Origin: JABMQF01 sp964563755
GTDB taxonomy: Archaea > Nanobdellota > Nanobdellia > Woesearchaeales > UBA11576
NCBI GenBank assembly: GCA_964563755.1
Contig: CAZLYC010000003.1
Location: 85,805-149,804 of the forward strand
Reading direction: 5' to 3'
Length of the DNA: 64,000 nucleotides
Within the stretch, counting starts at the first letter, position 1; the number at the start of each line of letters is the position of its first letter. This document shows positions 15,227 to 23,741 of the stretch, one piece after another. Below the pieces are notes generated by a model that was given only the letters and a program-made list of their open reading frames with translations, was not told where the DNA came from and made no database searches. Both the position numbers and the translations under genes were made by a program.

Positions 15227-15856
15227 TCAGATAATACCTGCCGAGAACAAATTCTCAACTGCAACAAGCGAAAGAGCGACAGCAGCAAGAACACCATAAG
15301 CCAGCTTGCTCCAATCAAATATCTTCTTACCGTCGAACATCGCAAAAGGAATCAGGTTAAAGAGAGCCAGCCAGGCATTTATCATGAAGCCATACCTGCC
15401 GACAGCTTGCAGCAGGCCTGTGCTTGAAAGAGCAATCGCAAGGAAAAACAAAGAGACCAATAAGTTCATCGCAGGCCCTGCAGCAGACACCTTACCGTTC
15501 TGCGACCTGCTAAGACCTCCCTGAATCATCACTGCGCCTGGTGCCGCAAAGACAAAGCCGAAAAAAGAGAATATCAAAGCAAGGAAAAGCATGTTGTCAA
15601 AGCTCCTGAATTCAGCAATGCAACCATAACGCTGCGCAAGGAACTTATGTGCCAACTCGTGGAACAGGAAACCTATTCCTATCGTAAAAAGAGAGATGAA
15701 AAAAGCCACAAAGAAAGCAATGTTGAACTTCAGGCCCTGCATAGCTATAGAAAAAGCAAGGCTGAGTATGATCCATGCTTTGAACAAATCCAATAATTCC
15801 TTCTTTGAAGTCCTTATGCCCTGATGATAATGCGGATTTATGTGCCTGACATGCAT
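15227..15856 (-). CDS. M50-family (site-2-protease-like) membrane metalloprotease
   Basis: About 209 residues with five or six membrane helices. HELAH (GIGFLFHELAHKF) supplies the zinc-binding HExxH, and NLIPFAMFDGKKIFDW is the second M50 motif (N-x-x-P-x-x-x-x-DG) with the third zinc ligand Asp. Between them, GGLSRSQNGKVSAAGPAMNLLVSL matches the G-P-x-x-N segment. Such proteases cut transmembrane proteins inside the bilayer in regulated proteolysis. The ATG at 15856 has AGGGTG at the right distance; an ATG at 15883 is also in frame. It is divergent from bud32, with only about 70 bases between. Confidence 0.88.
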   Translation of the reverse strand: MHVRHINPHYHQGIRTSKKELLDLFKAWIILSLAFSIAMQGLKFNIAFFVAFFISLFTIGIGFLFHELAHKFLAQRYGCIAEFRSFDNMLFLALIFSFFGFVFAAPGAVMIQGGLSRSQNGKVSAAGPAMNLLVSLFFLAIALSSTGLLQAVGRYGFMINAWLALFNLIPFAMFDGKKIFDWSKLAYGVLAAVALSLVAVENLFSAGII

Positions 15857-15927
15857 ATTAAACACCCTGAAAACAACAGGCATAAACTCAGCAATGCTTA
15901 AAAACCTTACTCATTTTCCTATTTGAC

Positions 15928-16563
15928 ATGACAACAAAACTGGCACAGGGCGCTGAAGCGATAATCTACACAGACCAGACTACAGTCACAAAGCACCGCT
16001 TCGAAAAGAAGTACAGGCATCCAAAGCTAGACAAGAACCTGCGCGGCTCAAGGACAAGACGAGAGGCGAAGATACTTGACAAGCTCCAAGCAGCAAATTT
16101 CCCTGCACCAAGGCTTGTCAAGATGGATGACAAATCCATGAAGATAGATATGGAGCACATCCCTGGAGAACTGGTAAAGAAAGAGATAGACCTATTTGAA
16201 GAGAAAAAAGACGAGAAAGCATATGTTGCACTGTGCAAAGAGATTGGCAAGAAGGTCGCGATACTGCACAACAACGGAATAGTGCATCATGATTTAACAA
16301 CAAGCAACATGATAATGCATGCCGATAAAAAAGAGATATACTTCATAGACTTCGGGTTAAGTTTCTTCTCAGAGAGAATAGAGGACTTTGCAGTAGATCT
16401 GCACCTCTTAAGACACGGGCTTGAATCAAGGCACCACAGGATATGGGAGAAATGCTTCCAGGCAGTTCTTGAAGCATACCAGAAAGAGTCGGAATACGGA
16501 GACAAAGTCGTCAAGAGGCTTGAAGTCGTAGAGAAAAGAGGAAGATACAAGACTAAACACTAA
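15928..16563 (+). CDS. bud32: KEOPS complex kinase/ATPase Bud32
   Basis: A 211-residue small kinase. It has LAQGAEAIIY (short glycine loop), KHRFEKKYRHPKLDKNLRGSRTRREAKIL (Lys and Glu of the ATP site), VHHDLTTSNMIM (catalytic loop, where most homologues have HGDLTTSN), IYFIDFGLS (DFG) and the basic C-terminal tail VEKRGRYKTKH. Bud32 works with Kae1 to make the universal tRNA modification t6A at position 37. Kae1 is not in the window, so the two are not fused here. A dispersed repeat follows eleven bases after the stop. Confidence 0.93.
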   Translation: MTTKLAQGAEAIIYTDQTTVTKHRFEKKYRHPKLDKNLRGSRTRREAKILDKLQAANFPAPRLVKMDDKSMKIDMEHIPGELVKKEIDLFEEKKDEKAYVALCKEIGKKVAILHNNGIVHHDLTTSNMIMHADKKEIYFIDFGLSFFSERIEDFAVDLHLLRHGLESRHHRIWEKCFQAVLEAYQKESEYGDKVVKRLEVVEKRGRYKTKH

Positions 16564-16573
16564 ATATCATTCT

Positions 16574-16668
16574 GCAATTCCGCGCTCGCATTGATTAGGT
16601 ATCTGCTTCTGTTCGCCCAACTGCAATTTTATCTGAGTGTTCTTTTGATGCTCGCTAGGCGGCATTGC
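16574..16668 (+). repeat. Dispersed intergenic repeat, copy 3
   Basis: A 95-base copy with ends GCAATTCCGC ... GCGGCATTGC (one mismatch) and core GTTCGCCCAACTGCAATTT. Its right arm is TGATGCTCGCTAGGCGGCA. It fills the convergent gap between bud32 and the minus-strand gene ending at 16673, a terminator-like position. Confidence 0.9.
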
Positions 16669-16672
16669 TGCA

Positions 16673-17392
16673 TTATTCTTTGCTCTTCAACACATCATAT
16701 TTATAGAAATCCTCGGGTTTCTTCTTGCGTAAGTAATTGTCAAAATGTTGGTAACCTTTCTCCTCAAGGGTTTTCATCACCTTCTCTCTCAGGGATTTCA
16801 GTTTCTTGCGCTTGAATACATCAGCGACAAGAGTTATTATGCCGCCGAACATCATAGTGAATCCGCCCGCCATAGGACTCTCTGTGCAGCTCTTGTAGCC
16901 GCCGTAAACCATGAGACCCAGACCAAGCGCAGTCCAAGGATACTTTCCTATGCTAAGCTCTTTCTCTTTTACAGTCTCTACGATGTTAGAAGCATACATC
17001 TCCATCTCCATCTGCTGCAAATCTTCATCTGTGAACTCAGGAAGCTCGTAATTCTTATCATTCAGACGCTTCTCAAGCTCATCATAGGTCATATCTTCAG
17101 TCTTTGCCTCAAGAGTCCCGACAATCGCCTTTGTCGCTGTCTTGTTCTTAACATAAGCCTGAATCATGTTGATTATGCCTGCGCCTGCAGGAGCCAAGAA
17201 AAGAGGATGCTCAAAGACAGAACCTAACGCAGTGCCCGCTATACCGATGCCCATCCCTGTAAAAGCGAGAGCCTTGAAGTAAGGCTCCTTCCACAACTCC
17301 CTGCTGTAATACTCTTTTGCAGATTTAAGATACTTCTTCCGAAGCTCAGCATAATGCTGACCAGTCTTTTCCTCTAGCGAGATTGAAAACAC
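16673..17392 (-). CDS. Membrane protein with four hydrophobic segments, unknown function
   Basis: A 239-residue protein. Two hydrophobic, Gly-rich segments (about 41-60 and 66-82) and a second pair (about 150-170 and 175-190) flank an acidic helical middle region (residues 95-145, DMTYDELEKRLNDKNYELPEFTDEDLQQMEMEMY). The C-terminus is strongly basic and helical (FKRKKLKSLREKVMKTLEEKGYQHFDNYLRKKKPEDFYKYDVLKSKE). No known domain was found. The two similar membrane halves suggest an internal duplication. The start ATG is 8 bases after GAGAGGTG. Confidence 0.7.
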   Translation of the reverse strand: MFSISLEEKTGQHYAELRKKYLKSAKEYYSRELWKEPYFKALAFTGMGIGIAGTALGSVFEHPLFLAPAGAGIINMIQAYVKNKTATKAIVGTLEAKTEDMTYDELEKRLNDKNYELPEFTDEDLQQMEMEMYASNIVETVKEKELSIGKYPWTALGLGLMVYGGYKSCTESPMAGGFTMMFGGIITLVADVFKRKKLKSLREKVMKTLEEKGYQHFDNYLRKKKPEDFYKYDVLKSKE

Positions 17393-17417
17393 CTCTCAAC
17401 ACCTGGAAAAATTAACC

Positions 17418-17496
17418 GCAGGCAAAGGCCGCCTCCGCTGTGCGTGTTGTGTTGTTCGGCTAAAGCTGCACTGATAGACGGCCCTAGCATGCCTGC
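17418..17496. repeat. Nested inverted repeat, possibly a degenerate dispersed element
   Basis: GCAGGCA (17418) pairs with TGCCTGC (17490), and inside it GGCCG pairs with CGGCC. The centre has GTTCGGCTAAAGCTGCA, which resembles the GTTCGCCCAACTGCA core of the dispersed family. The length (79 bases) and ends differ from the other copies. It lies in the divergent spacer between 17392 and 17646. Membership in the family is only a suggestion. Confidence 0.35.
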
Positions 17497-17645
17497 CAAA
17501 GATTACGAAAAAAACAAACTAACGAAAAGCGAATAATTAACAGGCTAAGACGCTATAAGAAACTATCTTGCAAAAAAATAAGAAAGACGAAAGAAACACG
17601 TAAAAAAAAGAATATTTTTAAATTCGGAGCTATTAGTGAAGAACC

Positions 17646-18509
17646 GTGACAATCTGCGAAAGAACTCTTTCAAAACTGAAATATCTTGACAGGAAAAATA
17701 TCCTGTACCTGAAAAGCCCTAAGAAAGGAAAAAATGTCTGCATACTTGCAGGAGTACACGGCAACGAGATAGCAGGAATAAACGCGATAAGACGCATAAT
17801 GTCTTACAAGAATTTCAAGATAGACAACGGGACAGTCTGCATGCTCCTCTGCAACAAGAAAGCAATGAAACTCAACAGAAGATTTGTCGATGAGAACCTC
17901 AACAGATGCTTCATGAAAAGAAAAAAGACAGGCACATACGAAGAAAGAATCGCAGAAGAGATGAAAAAGATAATGCGTGAGGCGGACATACTGCTCGATA
18001 TTCACAACTCTACCAGCCCGAAATCAGAACAGTTCTCGATATCTGAAAGGAACGCAAGACACCTGCTTGACGCAATCGACGTTAAGAAACACATATTCGG
18101 ATTTGATGCGCTTGAACCTGGAGGCACTGACTACTACGTCAACAAGCTCGGCAAAATAGGGCTCACAGTAGAATCAGGCTACCTTAAAGATAAGACATCT
18201 ATAGATTTCGCATACCGCCTCATAATAAAGTTTCTAATAAAGACAGGCAACATAACAGGAAAATACAAGAGATCGAATAAAAAAGAGCTCTACCAGCTCA
18301 CGAAAGTGTATATACCTAAGAATGATTTTAGGATATCAAAAAAATTCGCAGACTTCGAAAGGGTAAAAAAAGGACAGACAATAGGATTTGACGGCACAAA
18401 CAGAATCAAAGCGGAATATGACTGCCATGTCCTATTTGCATGGAACATAGACAAGAAGAAAAACAGGAACGGCGAAGCATTCCTGCTGATAAAGAGAATA
18501 AAAAATTAA
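17646..18509 (+). CDS. Succinylglutamate desuccinylase/aspartoacylase-like zinc hydrolase
   Basis: A 287-residue protein of the M14-like AstE/AspA group. GVHGNEIAG carries the first zinc ligands (H, E), RFVDENLNRCF is the substrate-binding NLNR motif, LLDIHNSTSP gives the third zinc His, and VESGYL holds the likely catalytic Glu. The C-terminal 90 residues form the beta-rich cap (GQTIGFDGTNRIKAEYDCHVLFAW). Such enzymes remove acyl groups from amino acids such as N-acetyl- or N-succinyl-amino acids; the substrate here is unknown. It starts at GTG (17646), about 25-30 bases after a TATTTTTAAATT box, so it is likely leaderless. Its end overlaps the convergent gene by four bases. Confidence 0.85.
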   Translation: MTICERTLSKLKYLDRKNILYLKSPKKGKNVCILAGVHGNEIAGINAIRRIMSYKNFKIDNGTVCMLLCNKKAMKLNRRFVDENLNRCFMKRKKTGTYEERIAEEMKKIMREADILLDIHNSTSPKSEQFSISERNARHLLDAIDVKKHIFGFDALEPGGTDYYVNKLGKIGLTVESGYLKDKTSIDFAYRLIIKFLIKTGNITGKYKRSNKKELYQLTKVYIPKNDFRISKKFADFERVKKGQTIGFDGTNRIKAEYDCHVLFAWNIDKKKNRNGEAFLLIKRIKN

Positions 18510-19471
18510 ACTACTTCCTTAGGCTCGACTTTCAGTCTCTTGCTCTCAATCGTGCGTTCTTCCTTAAGTTCCTGTATCCTGTTGTAGACGCTCTGGAGCG
18601 AGACATATAGCTTCTTCTCTCCCAAAGGCTCACGATACATCAGCTTGTATGTGGGCATCTGTCTCTCCTTCTCTGCCTTGCTGACTTCATCGTCTGAAAG
18701 AATATTCAGCTCACCTTTCTCTTTAGGGTTTGTCGGGACAGTAATTAATTTCGTCACAACATACATCCAGTCCACGCCAGTAGCTTTAGATTTCGTAGTC
18801 TCATAAGCTGCTTCATCAGTTACCTGAGTCAGTTTCTCTTTCTTACGCTGGCCCTTGGAAAGCTCTGCCTCGTAAGCCTTTACGTAATCAGTAAGATTTG
18901 ATATTATCCTGTCCATCCTCACATAATTCGCAAAGTTCTCTTCAGTAATCGATGACGGGTTCCTGCCATCTTTTAGTACGATCTCATCAAGAGGAATCTC
19001 ATCTGCTAGAGCACCAGTCACATCATACTTTATTGTATGCTTGACATCAGGCAGCATAACTCCTGCGACAATGATATCGAACTCCTCAAGAAGTCTGTCA
19101 ACAGAAACATACGTCTGCTTACCTTCCTTCACAACTCCAGTTATCGTCCTGCCTCCTGAAATCAACGAGAATATGCCATCAAGATAATTCTCCATGCCCT
19201 CAACAGCAGTCTTGTACTGCGGTTTCTTGATCTTCTTTATGGAAGTTATGTTGAAAGTGACATCGCCGCGCCTAACATCCTTGGTCGTCTTTTCTTCAGG
19301 CGGCTCTAGCTGAGAATATCCTGTGTCAGCCTTAAGACGCTCCTCAAGCGCTGACATCTCCTTCTTCACAAGATCAGCGCCCTGCTTGGCCCGCTCATAA
19401 TCCTGCTTACCTTCTGTGAGGTCGCCCTTGAATTCTCCAACATTGTAAATCTTATTGTCTATTGTGACCAT
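18506..19471 (-). CDS. Soluble protein of unknown function with N-terminal coiled coil
   Basis: A 321-residue charged protein. Residues about 14-50 look like a coiled coil (GKQDYERAKQGADLVKKEMSALEERLKA). A central mixed alpha/beta part (TFNITSIKKIKKPQYKTAVEGMENYLDGIF; LLEEFDIIVAGVMLPDVKHTIKYDV) follows, and the C-terminal third is highly charged (LSKGQRKKEKLTQVTDEAAYETTKSKATGVDW ... QSVYNRIQELKEERTIESKRLKVEPKEVV). No signal peptide, membrane helix or known motif was found. Codon use is like that of the surrounding genes. It stands alone with a promoter region at 19472-19550. Confidence 0.65.
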   Translation of the reverse strand: MVTIDNKIYNVGEFKGDLTEGKQDYERAKQGADLVKKEMSALEERLKADTGYSQLEPPEEKTTKDVRRGDVTFNITSIKKIKKPQYKTAVEGMENYLDGIFSLISGGRTITGVVKEGKQTYVSVDRLLEEFDIIVAGVMLPDVKHTIKYDVTGALADEIPLDEIVLKDGRNPSSITEENFANYVRMDRIISNLTDYVKAYEAELSKGQRKKEKLTQVTDEAAYETTKSKATGVDWMYVVTKLITVPTNPKEKGELNILSDDEVSKAEKERQMPTYKLMYREPLGEKKLYVSLQSVYNRIQELKEERTIESKRLKVEPKEVV

Positions 19472-19555
19472 ATTAACACCCCGATGCAGATTTTTAGTGT
19501 TGGCGGATTTATAATATTTGCTGTTGTTTAAATATGCGCAAGTATATTTAGAAAA

Positions 19556-20554
19556 TCAAATCAGATATCTCGGCGTAACCTGCTTAAGTATTATTATAGA
19601 ATCATAATTGACCATAATATCGCTGAACTTCAATCTCATATCATCCATTATGTTTCTCATCTGCTCAAAATCCTCAACCTCGAACTCTAATTCCAAGTCC
19701 CATGCTCCGCAAGTAGTAGTGAGCGCAAATATGTTCTGCTGGTTTGCGCAATAGCTCTTCAGCTCCTCGAGCCTATCGCGAGTTATGTTCTCCATAAAGA
19801 TAAATGCCTTGCAGAAGATATAGCCTATCTTCTGGTAGTTTATGTTCAACGAATATTTTGTTATAATCTTATCTTGCTCGAGCTTCCTCATCCGATTTAT
19901 TATGTTCTGCGAACTCTGGCCGAGCTTGTTCGCAAGTTCCACAACAGGCATCCTTCCATTTGTCGCCATCAGCTTAAGCATGTCAAAATCCAACTTATCC
20001 AGCGCGCATTTCCTTGGCTCACCACCATACGTGATGGCTATCGGCGCAGCATACTGTTTAAGCAACCATTTCCTGTTGTAATAGTGCCAGTTGATGTTGT
20101 GTATTATCTCTTTCTCGTGTATGTACTTTCCGAACTTGTTAAGGATGTCTATCAGGGTGGTGTGGAACGCGAACGTCGATGTCGCCCAGAAACCGAAAAG
20201 GATGTCCCATCTTCCAGAGGCCTGCACAATCCAGCACACTTCTTTTATCGAAGCAAGGTAATCCACGAATCCTTTCTCTATCTCATTGCTGAAATTCTTG
20301 AACTTGAGATATACCTTGATATTGCTGTATCCTAAAGCAGCATTGTCCACCTCTGTCATGAAAGAAGTTACTATCTTATCCTTAACGAGCTTGTTCATCC
20401 TGAAGTTGACTGTCTCCTTACTTGACTTGACAAGCTTCGCAATCTCGCTTGCAGAACGCCTGGCATCCAAATCCCAGAAATAGAGTATCCTACGGTCTAA
20501 ATCGTCAAGGACTAAATCTATCGTGTGCTCTTTACCAGACAACTTTCTTAACAT
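19556..20554 (-). CDS. Two-unit Lrp/AsnC-type regulator (HTH-RAM-HTH-RAM)
   Basis: A 332-residue protein made of two tandem Lrp-like units. The first HTH is LDDLDRRILYFWDLDARRSASEIAKLVKSSKETVNFRMNKLVKDKIV, and the second is LDFDMLKLMATNGRMPVVELANKLGQSSQNIINRMRKLEQDKII, each followed by a RAM-like alpha/beta domain. It has a close paralogue at 30439-31434 of almost the same size (331 aa) and architecture, including the shared KETVNFRMNKL/KEVVNYRIKRL pattern and the end segment ...YL.. . A single chain of this kind can bind DNA like an Lrp dimer. Targets are unknown. A TATA-like AAATATTT stretch lies at about 20580-20590. Confidence 0.85.
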   Translation of the reverse strand: MLRKLSGKEHTIDLVLDDLDRRILYFWDLDARRSASEIAKLVKSSKETVNFRMNKLVKDKIVTSFMTEVDNAALGYSNIKVYLKFKNFSNEIEKGFVDYLASIKEVCWIVQASGRWDILFGFWATSTFAFHTTLIDILNKFGKYIHEKEIIHNINWHYYNRKWLLKQYAAPIAITYGGEPRKCALDKLDFDMLKLMATNGRMPVVELANKLGQSSQNIINRMRKLEQDKIITKYSLNINYQKIGYIFCKAFIFMENITRDRLEELKSYCANQQNIFALTTTCGAWDLELEFEVEDFEQMRNIMDDMRLKFSDIMVNYDSIIILKQVTPRYLI

Positions 20555-20663
20555 AAAGTAATCAAAATACTATTTTTGTATATAAATATTTTGATTTTGA
20601 GCAATAACTAAGTAAAAAAGTTGATATAATTGTTTTGTAACTACCATAAGATAACAAAAAAAA

Positions 20664-20692
20664 GCGGTTCTCCTACCGCAACAAAAAGGAGG
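20664..20692 (+). promoter_or_regulatory. Hairpin with anti-Shine-Dalgarno loop ahead of the receiver-domain gene
   Basis: GCGGT-TCTCCT-ACCGC (20664-20679) is a perfect 5-bp stem with a 6-base loop. The loop TCTCCT can pair with the AGGAGG of the ribosome binding site that follows (about 20687-20693), giving a possible pseudoknot that hides the site. This may be a translational switch. It is seen by eye only. Confidence 0.4.
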
Positions 20693-20703
20693 GGGTTGAG
20701 AGA

Positions 20704-21366
20704 ATGGACGAAAAGAAAAGCCTGAGAATACTTGTTGTGGATGACAATCCAAAAAACTTGGAATCTGCACTCCTACTTGCAGAAGAAGGTCACACTGTTG
20801 ATGTAGCATCAACACTAAAAGAAGCACTTGAAGAGCTTACAGGTTATGATTATTGCAGTACCCAAATGTTTCGAGAACCTAAAACTGAAAGAAAATATGA
20901 TGTTGTGCTGACAGACATGAATTTTCCAATGGGTGGAAATGAGTATTGTTCAGGCAAAATCAAAGCACACGATGTTCAGCCTTTAGGATACGCAATGATG
21001 CTTGCGGCTGCCCGACAAAAAGTCCCTTACATTGCAATACTTACCGACTGCAACCACCACGAGGGACCAATAGCGTCAACTTTTGACATGCTTTATGGCT
21101 CAGAAGGAGTAGAACCAATGCGACACCCTTTCAAGGTCGATGAATCGAAAGTCATGTTTTTTGACGTGAGAGATGTCAACCCGTCATTTATTACACCTGC
21201 GGGGAAATTCCGTGAAGGAGATTCTCCTACCATCGAGTGGGAATCCACAAAAGAAGAAGTTGAGCACTATAACTCATTATCCCGAGAAGAGCAAGAGAAA
21301 CAGTACCCTCCTTGCAAGAACTGGAAACACGCGCTCGAACGAATCATTAACGAGGATTACAAATAG
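20704..21366 (+). CDS. Stand-alone response-regulator receiver-like protein
   Basis: A 220-residue protein. The N-terminal RILVVDDNPKNLESALLLAEEGHTVDVASTLKEALEEL and YDVVLTDMNFP match the CheY-like receiver fold, with the acidic pair (DD) and the phosphoacceptor Asp (LTDMN). The region after it is unusual: a long insertion before the third strand (VPYIAILTDCNHHEGPIASTFDMLYGSEG) and a C-terminal part with KVMFFDVRDVNPSF. No histidine kinase or output domain is nearby. The next two genes share its transcript and a similar GGTTGAGAGAATG start region. It may be a phosphate-free signalling or protein-binding module. Confidence 0.7.
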   Translation: MDEKKSLRILVVDDNPKNLESALLLAEEGHTVDVASTLKEALEELTGYDYCSTQMFREPKTERKYDVVLTDMNFPMGGNEYCSGKIKAHDVQPLGYAMMLAAARQKVPYIAILTDCNHHEGPIASTFDMLYGSEGVEPMRHPFKVDESKVMFFDVRDVNPSFITPAGKFREGDSPTIEWESTKEEVEHYNSLSREEQEKQYPPCKNWKHALERIINEDYK

Positions 21367-21389
21367 AATCATAAATGGAGGTTGAGAGA

Positions 21390-21968
21390 ATGAGAACAAT
21401 AGAACAACAGTTAGTCGGTCTGGTTAGACTAGTGAGAGAAATAGAGTCCAGGTCTGAATGTCCTGCAGAGCAAAAGTCAGCAACCGTTGGCGAGCTGCCA
21501 AGAGCAGAAGTCCTCTGGCGAGTACCCTCTTTGACATATGGAGGCGATGATCATAAAAGAATCAAGTCCATCATGCATAAGTGTTCTCCATCAGAGAGAG
21601 TTGATTTAACAAGCAGACTCATCGGATTATATAAAACAACTGGCTTGCCTCCTGAAGAAAGAGAACTAAGACAGGAACTTTTCGAGAGCTGCCAATTCTC
21701 GGGATTGACAGGAACAGTGACTCAGTCTCGCAAGCAGTTAAGAATCTGGTATAACACACCACATTGGCCTAGTCCAGATCATGTAGACAGCGGCGGAACA
21801 GGATTACTGGTTGGAGTATATGGCTCTCCATTTGCAGTTGAGCAGTATGTAAAAAGAATATTCGAAAAAGACATAGGACTAGAAGGACCTCTTTCATATT
21901 TGAAAGAGTTTGAGGACCAGATTGGAACCAGGATCTTCATGCCGTTTGATTACTTGAGACGCGTGTAG
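21390..21968 (+). CDS. Unknown protein co-transcribed with the receiver protein
   Basis: About 192 residues, soluble, with no recognised domain. The N-terminus is helical (TIEQQLVGLVRLVREIESR). The middle has YGGDDHKRIKSIMHKCSPSERVDLTSRLIGLYKTTG, and the C-terminal part is mixed (LRIWYNTPHWPSPDHVDSGGTGLLVGVYGSPFAVEQYVKRIF). The ATG at 21390 has GGAGG eight bases upstream. The arrangement GGAGG-TTGAGAGA-ATG is almost the same as in front of the receiver gene. It lies 23 bases downstream of the receiver gene. Codon use is somewhat less rich in ATA than in neighbouring housekeeping genes, a weak hint of separate origin. Confidence 0.6.
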   Translation: MRTIEQQLVGLVRLVREIESRSECPAEQKSATVGELPRAEVLWRVPSLTYGGDDHKRIKSIMHKCSPSERVDLTSRLIGLYKTTGLPPEERELRQELFESCQFSGLTGTVTQSRKQLRIWYNTPHWPSPDHVDSGGTGLLVGVYGSPFAVEQYVKRIFEKDIGLEGPLSYLKEFEDQIGTRIFMPFDYLRRV

Positions 21969-22033
21969 AACAACACAAAAATCTTTTTTATTTTTTAATT
22001 CTGTAAAAAAAACAATAACAAGGAGGAATAAAA

Positions 22034-22324
22034 ATGCCAATCTTTGAAAAACCAAGATATGAACGAAAACCTCTTGCGAGAAGAACTCAGTTTCGTGAAA
22101 TGTTTGTTGATCGTGAAAGATACTTTGTCGGAAAAGGAATACGGCCATATTCAACTGAAGCAATAGATGACTTAGTAAAAGTTTACCCTCTTTTCATCAG
22201 CACAAAACGAGAAGATGAAACGAGAATGAAGCAATACCTTCACAGGCCAGGTAAACCCGAATACCAACTAAGCAAACTAGAAGGAATGCTTGCAGCGTAT
22301 AAGAGAAAAAGACCAGGATACTAA
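22034..22324 (+). CDS. Small basic protein of unknown function
   Basis: A 96-residue basic protein (MPIFEKPRYERKPLARRTQF ... MLAAYKRKRPGY) with no cysteines, membrane helix or known motif. A strong ribosome binding site (AAGGAGGAA) lies nine bases before ATG. It follows the 21390 gene by 65 bases, with a T-rich stretch between (CTTTTTTATTTTTT), so it may be a separate or a read-through transcript. Confidence 0.55.
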   Translation: MPIFEKPRYERKPLARRTQFREMFVDRERYFVGKGIRPYSTEAIDDLVKVYPLFISTKREDETRMKQYLHRPGKPEYQLSKLEGMLAAYKRKRPGY

Positions 22325-22445
22325 TAGATGACACTAAAAAAACAAGTAAAATCTTTTTATTTATTTTTTCTAAATAATCCCTTCTAAACCTGAAACACAC
22401 AAAAAGGTATATAAATAAAGCACGAAACAGTACTTGTGTGATATC

Positions 22446-23735
22446 ATGGAACTCATGAATGCTCGCGGAACACGCGATTACGCACCAGAAGAGAAGATAG
22501 CAAGACAGAAGATAGTTGACATGCTAAGGCAGGTCTTTGAACTGTACGGCTTCTCACCATTAGAGACACCAATACTTGAAAGGCTAGAAGTCCTATCAGC
22601 AAAATACGCAGGCGGCGCAGAGATACTAAAAGAGACATTCAAGCTAAAAGACCAGGGAGACAGGGATTTAGGACTAAGATATGACCTGACTGTTCCGTTC
22701 TCAAGATTTGTTGGAACAAACCCAACGCTAAAGATGCCTTTCAAGCGCTATGCAATAGATAAAGTGTTCAGGGACGGACCGATAAAAGCAGGAAGAGTAA
22801 GAGAATTCTGGCAGTGCGACGTGGACATAGTGGGTTCAGCTTCAATGCTTGCTGATGCGCAGTGCATACAGATAGCGCAAAGAGTGTTTGAAAACCTCAA
22901 TCTCGATGTCAACATAACAATCAACAGCAGGAAGATACTTGACGGAATACTAAGACAATCAGGAGTGCCTGAAGACAAACTAGGGGACGCAATACTCGAA
23001 GTCGACAAGCTCAAGAAAATCGGAGTCGATGAAGTCAAGAAAAACCTCGAGAAACTCGGAATAGATGATGACGCGATAACAAAATCACTAGGACTTTTCT
23101 CGGTCAGAGGCAGCAATGATGAGAAAATAAAGAATCTCAAAGTATTCCTAAGAGACAATGAAGCGCTTGTAGGCCTTGCAGAAGTAGAAGAGATATTATC
23201 TTATGTTGACAACAAGAACGTCGTGTTTGACGTCGCGCTTGCAAGAGGACTGAGCTATTATACTGGCCCTGTCTTTGAAGTGTTCCTCAAAAACACCTCA
23301 CTCATGAGCAGCGCGCTCTCCGCAGGAGGAAGATACGACAAGATGATAGGCAATTTCCTCGGCGGGACAAAAGAATATCCTGCAGTCGGAATAAGCTTCG
23401 GGCTTGAACCGATAACAACCGTGCTTGGCCTCCTCAACAAGGAGCAGAAAAGCCCAAAGACAGTCACGAAACTCTACGTAATCCCGATAAAGACAACAAA
23501 AGAATGCATAAAGATTGCCGAAGAGTTCAGGCAAGAAGGAATCAATACAGATATTGACCTAGTCGGAAAAGGAATATCAAAAAACCTTGACTACGCAAAC
23601 GCACTTGAGATACCACATGTCATATTCGCAGGAGAAGACGAACTTAAACAGAAGAAAGTCAAGCTCAAGGATATGAAGACAGGGAAGGAAGACCTGCTGA
23701 CAGTAAAAGACGCAATAAAAATTCTCAAAACTTAA
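22446..23735 (+). CDS. hisS: Histidyl-tRNA synthetase
   Basis: About 429 residues, class II synthetase. Motif 1 region: RGTRDYAPEEKIARQKIVDMLRQVFELYGFSPLETPILE. Motif 2: FRDGPIKAGRVREFWQCDVDIVG. The HisRS-specific LARGLSYYTGPVFEVF and motif 3 (AVGISFGLEPI) follow. The C-terminal anticodon-binding domain begins about residue 335 (LYVIPIKTTKECIKIAEEFRQEGINTDIDL). It charges tRNA-His. The TATA box GGTATATAAATAAAG (22406-22420) places the transcription start near the ATG at 22446, so it is probably leaderless. Length is normal. Confidence 0.96.
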   Translation: MELMNARGTRDYAPEEKIARQKIVDMLRQVFELYGFSPLETPILERLEVLSAKYAGGAEILKETFKLKDQGDRDLGLRYDLTVPFSRFVGTNPTLKMPFKRYAIDKVFRDGPIKAGRVREFWQCDVDIVGSASMLADAQCIQIAQRVFENLNLDVNITINSRKILDGILRQSGVPEDKLGDAILEVDKLKKIGVDEVKKNLEKLGIDDDAITKSLGLFSVRGSNDEKIKNLKVFLRDNEALVGLAEVEEILSYVDNKNVVFDVALARGLSYYTGPVFEVFLKNTSLMSSALSAGGRYDKMIGNFLGGTKEYPAVGISFGLEPITTVLGLLNKEQKSPKTVTKLYVIPIKTTKECIKIAEEFRQEGINTDIDLVGKGISKNLDYANALEIPHVIFAGEDELKQKKVKLKDMKTGKEDLLTVKDAIKILKT

Positions 23736-23741
23736 TAACAA

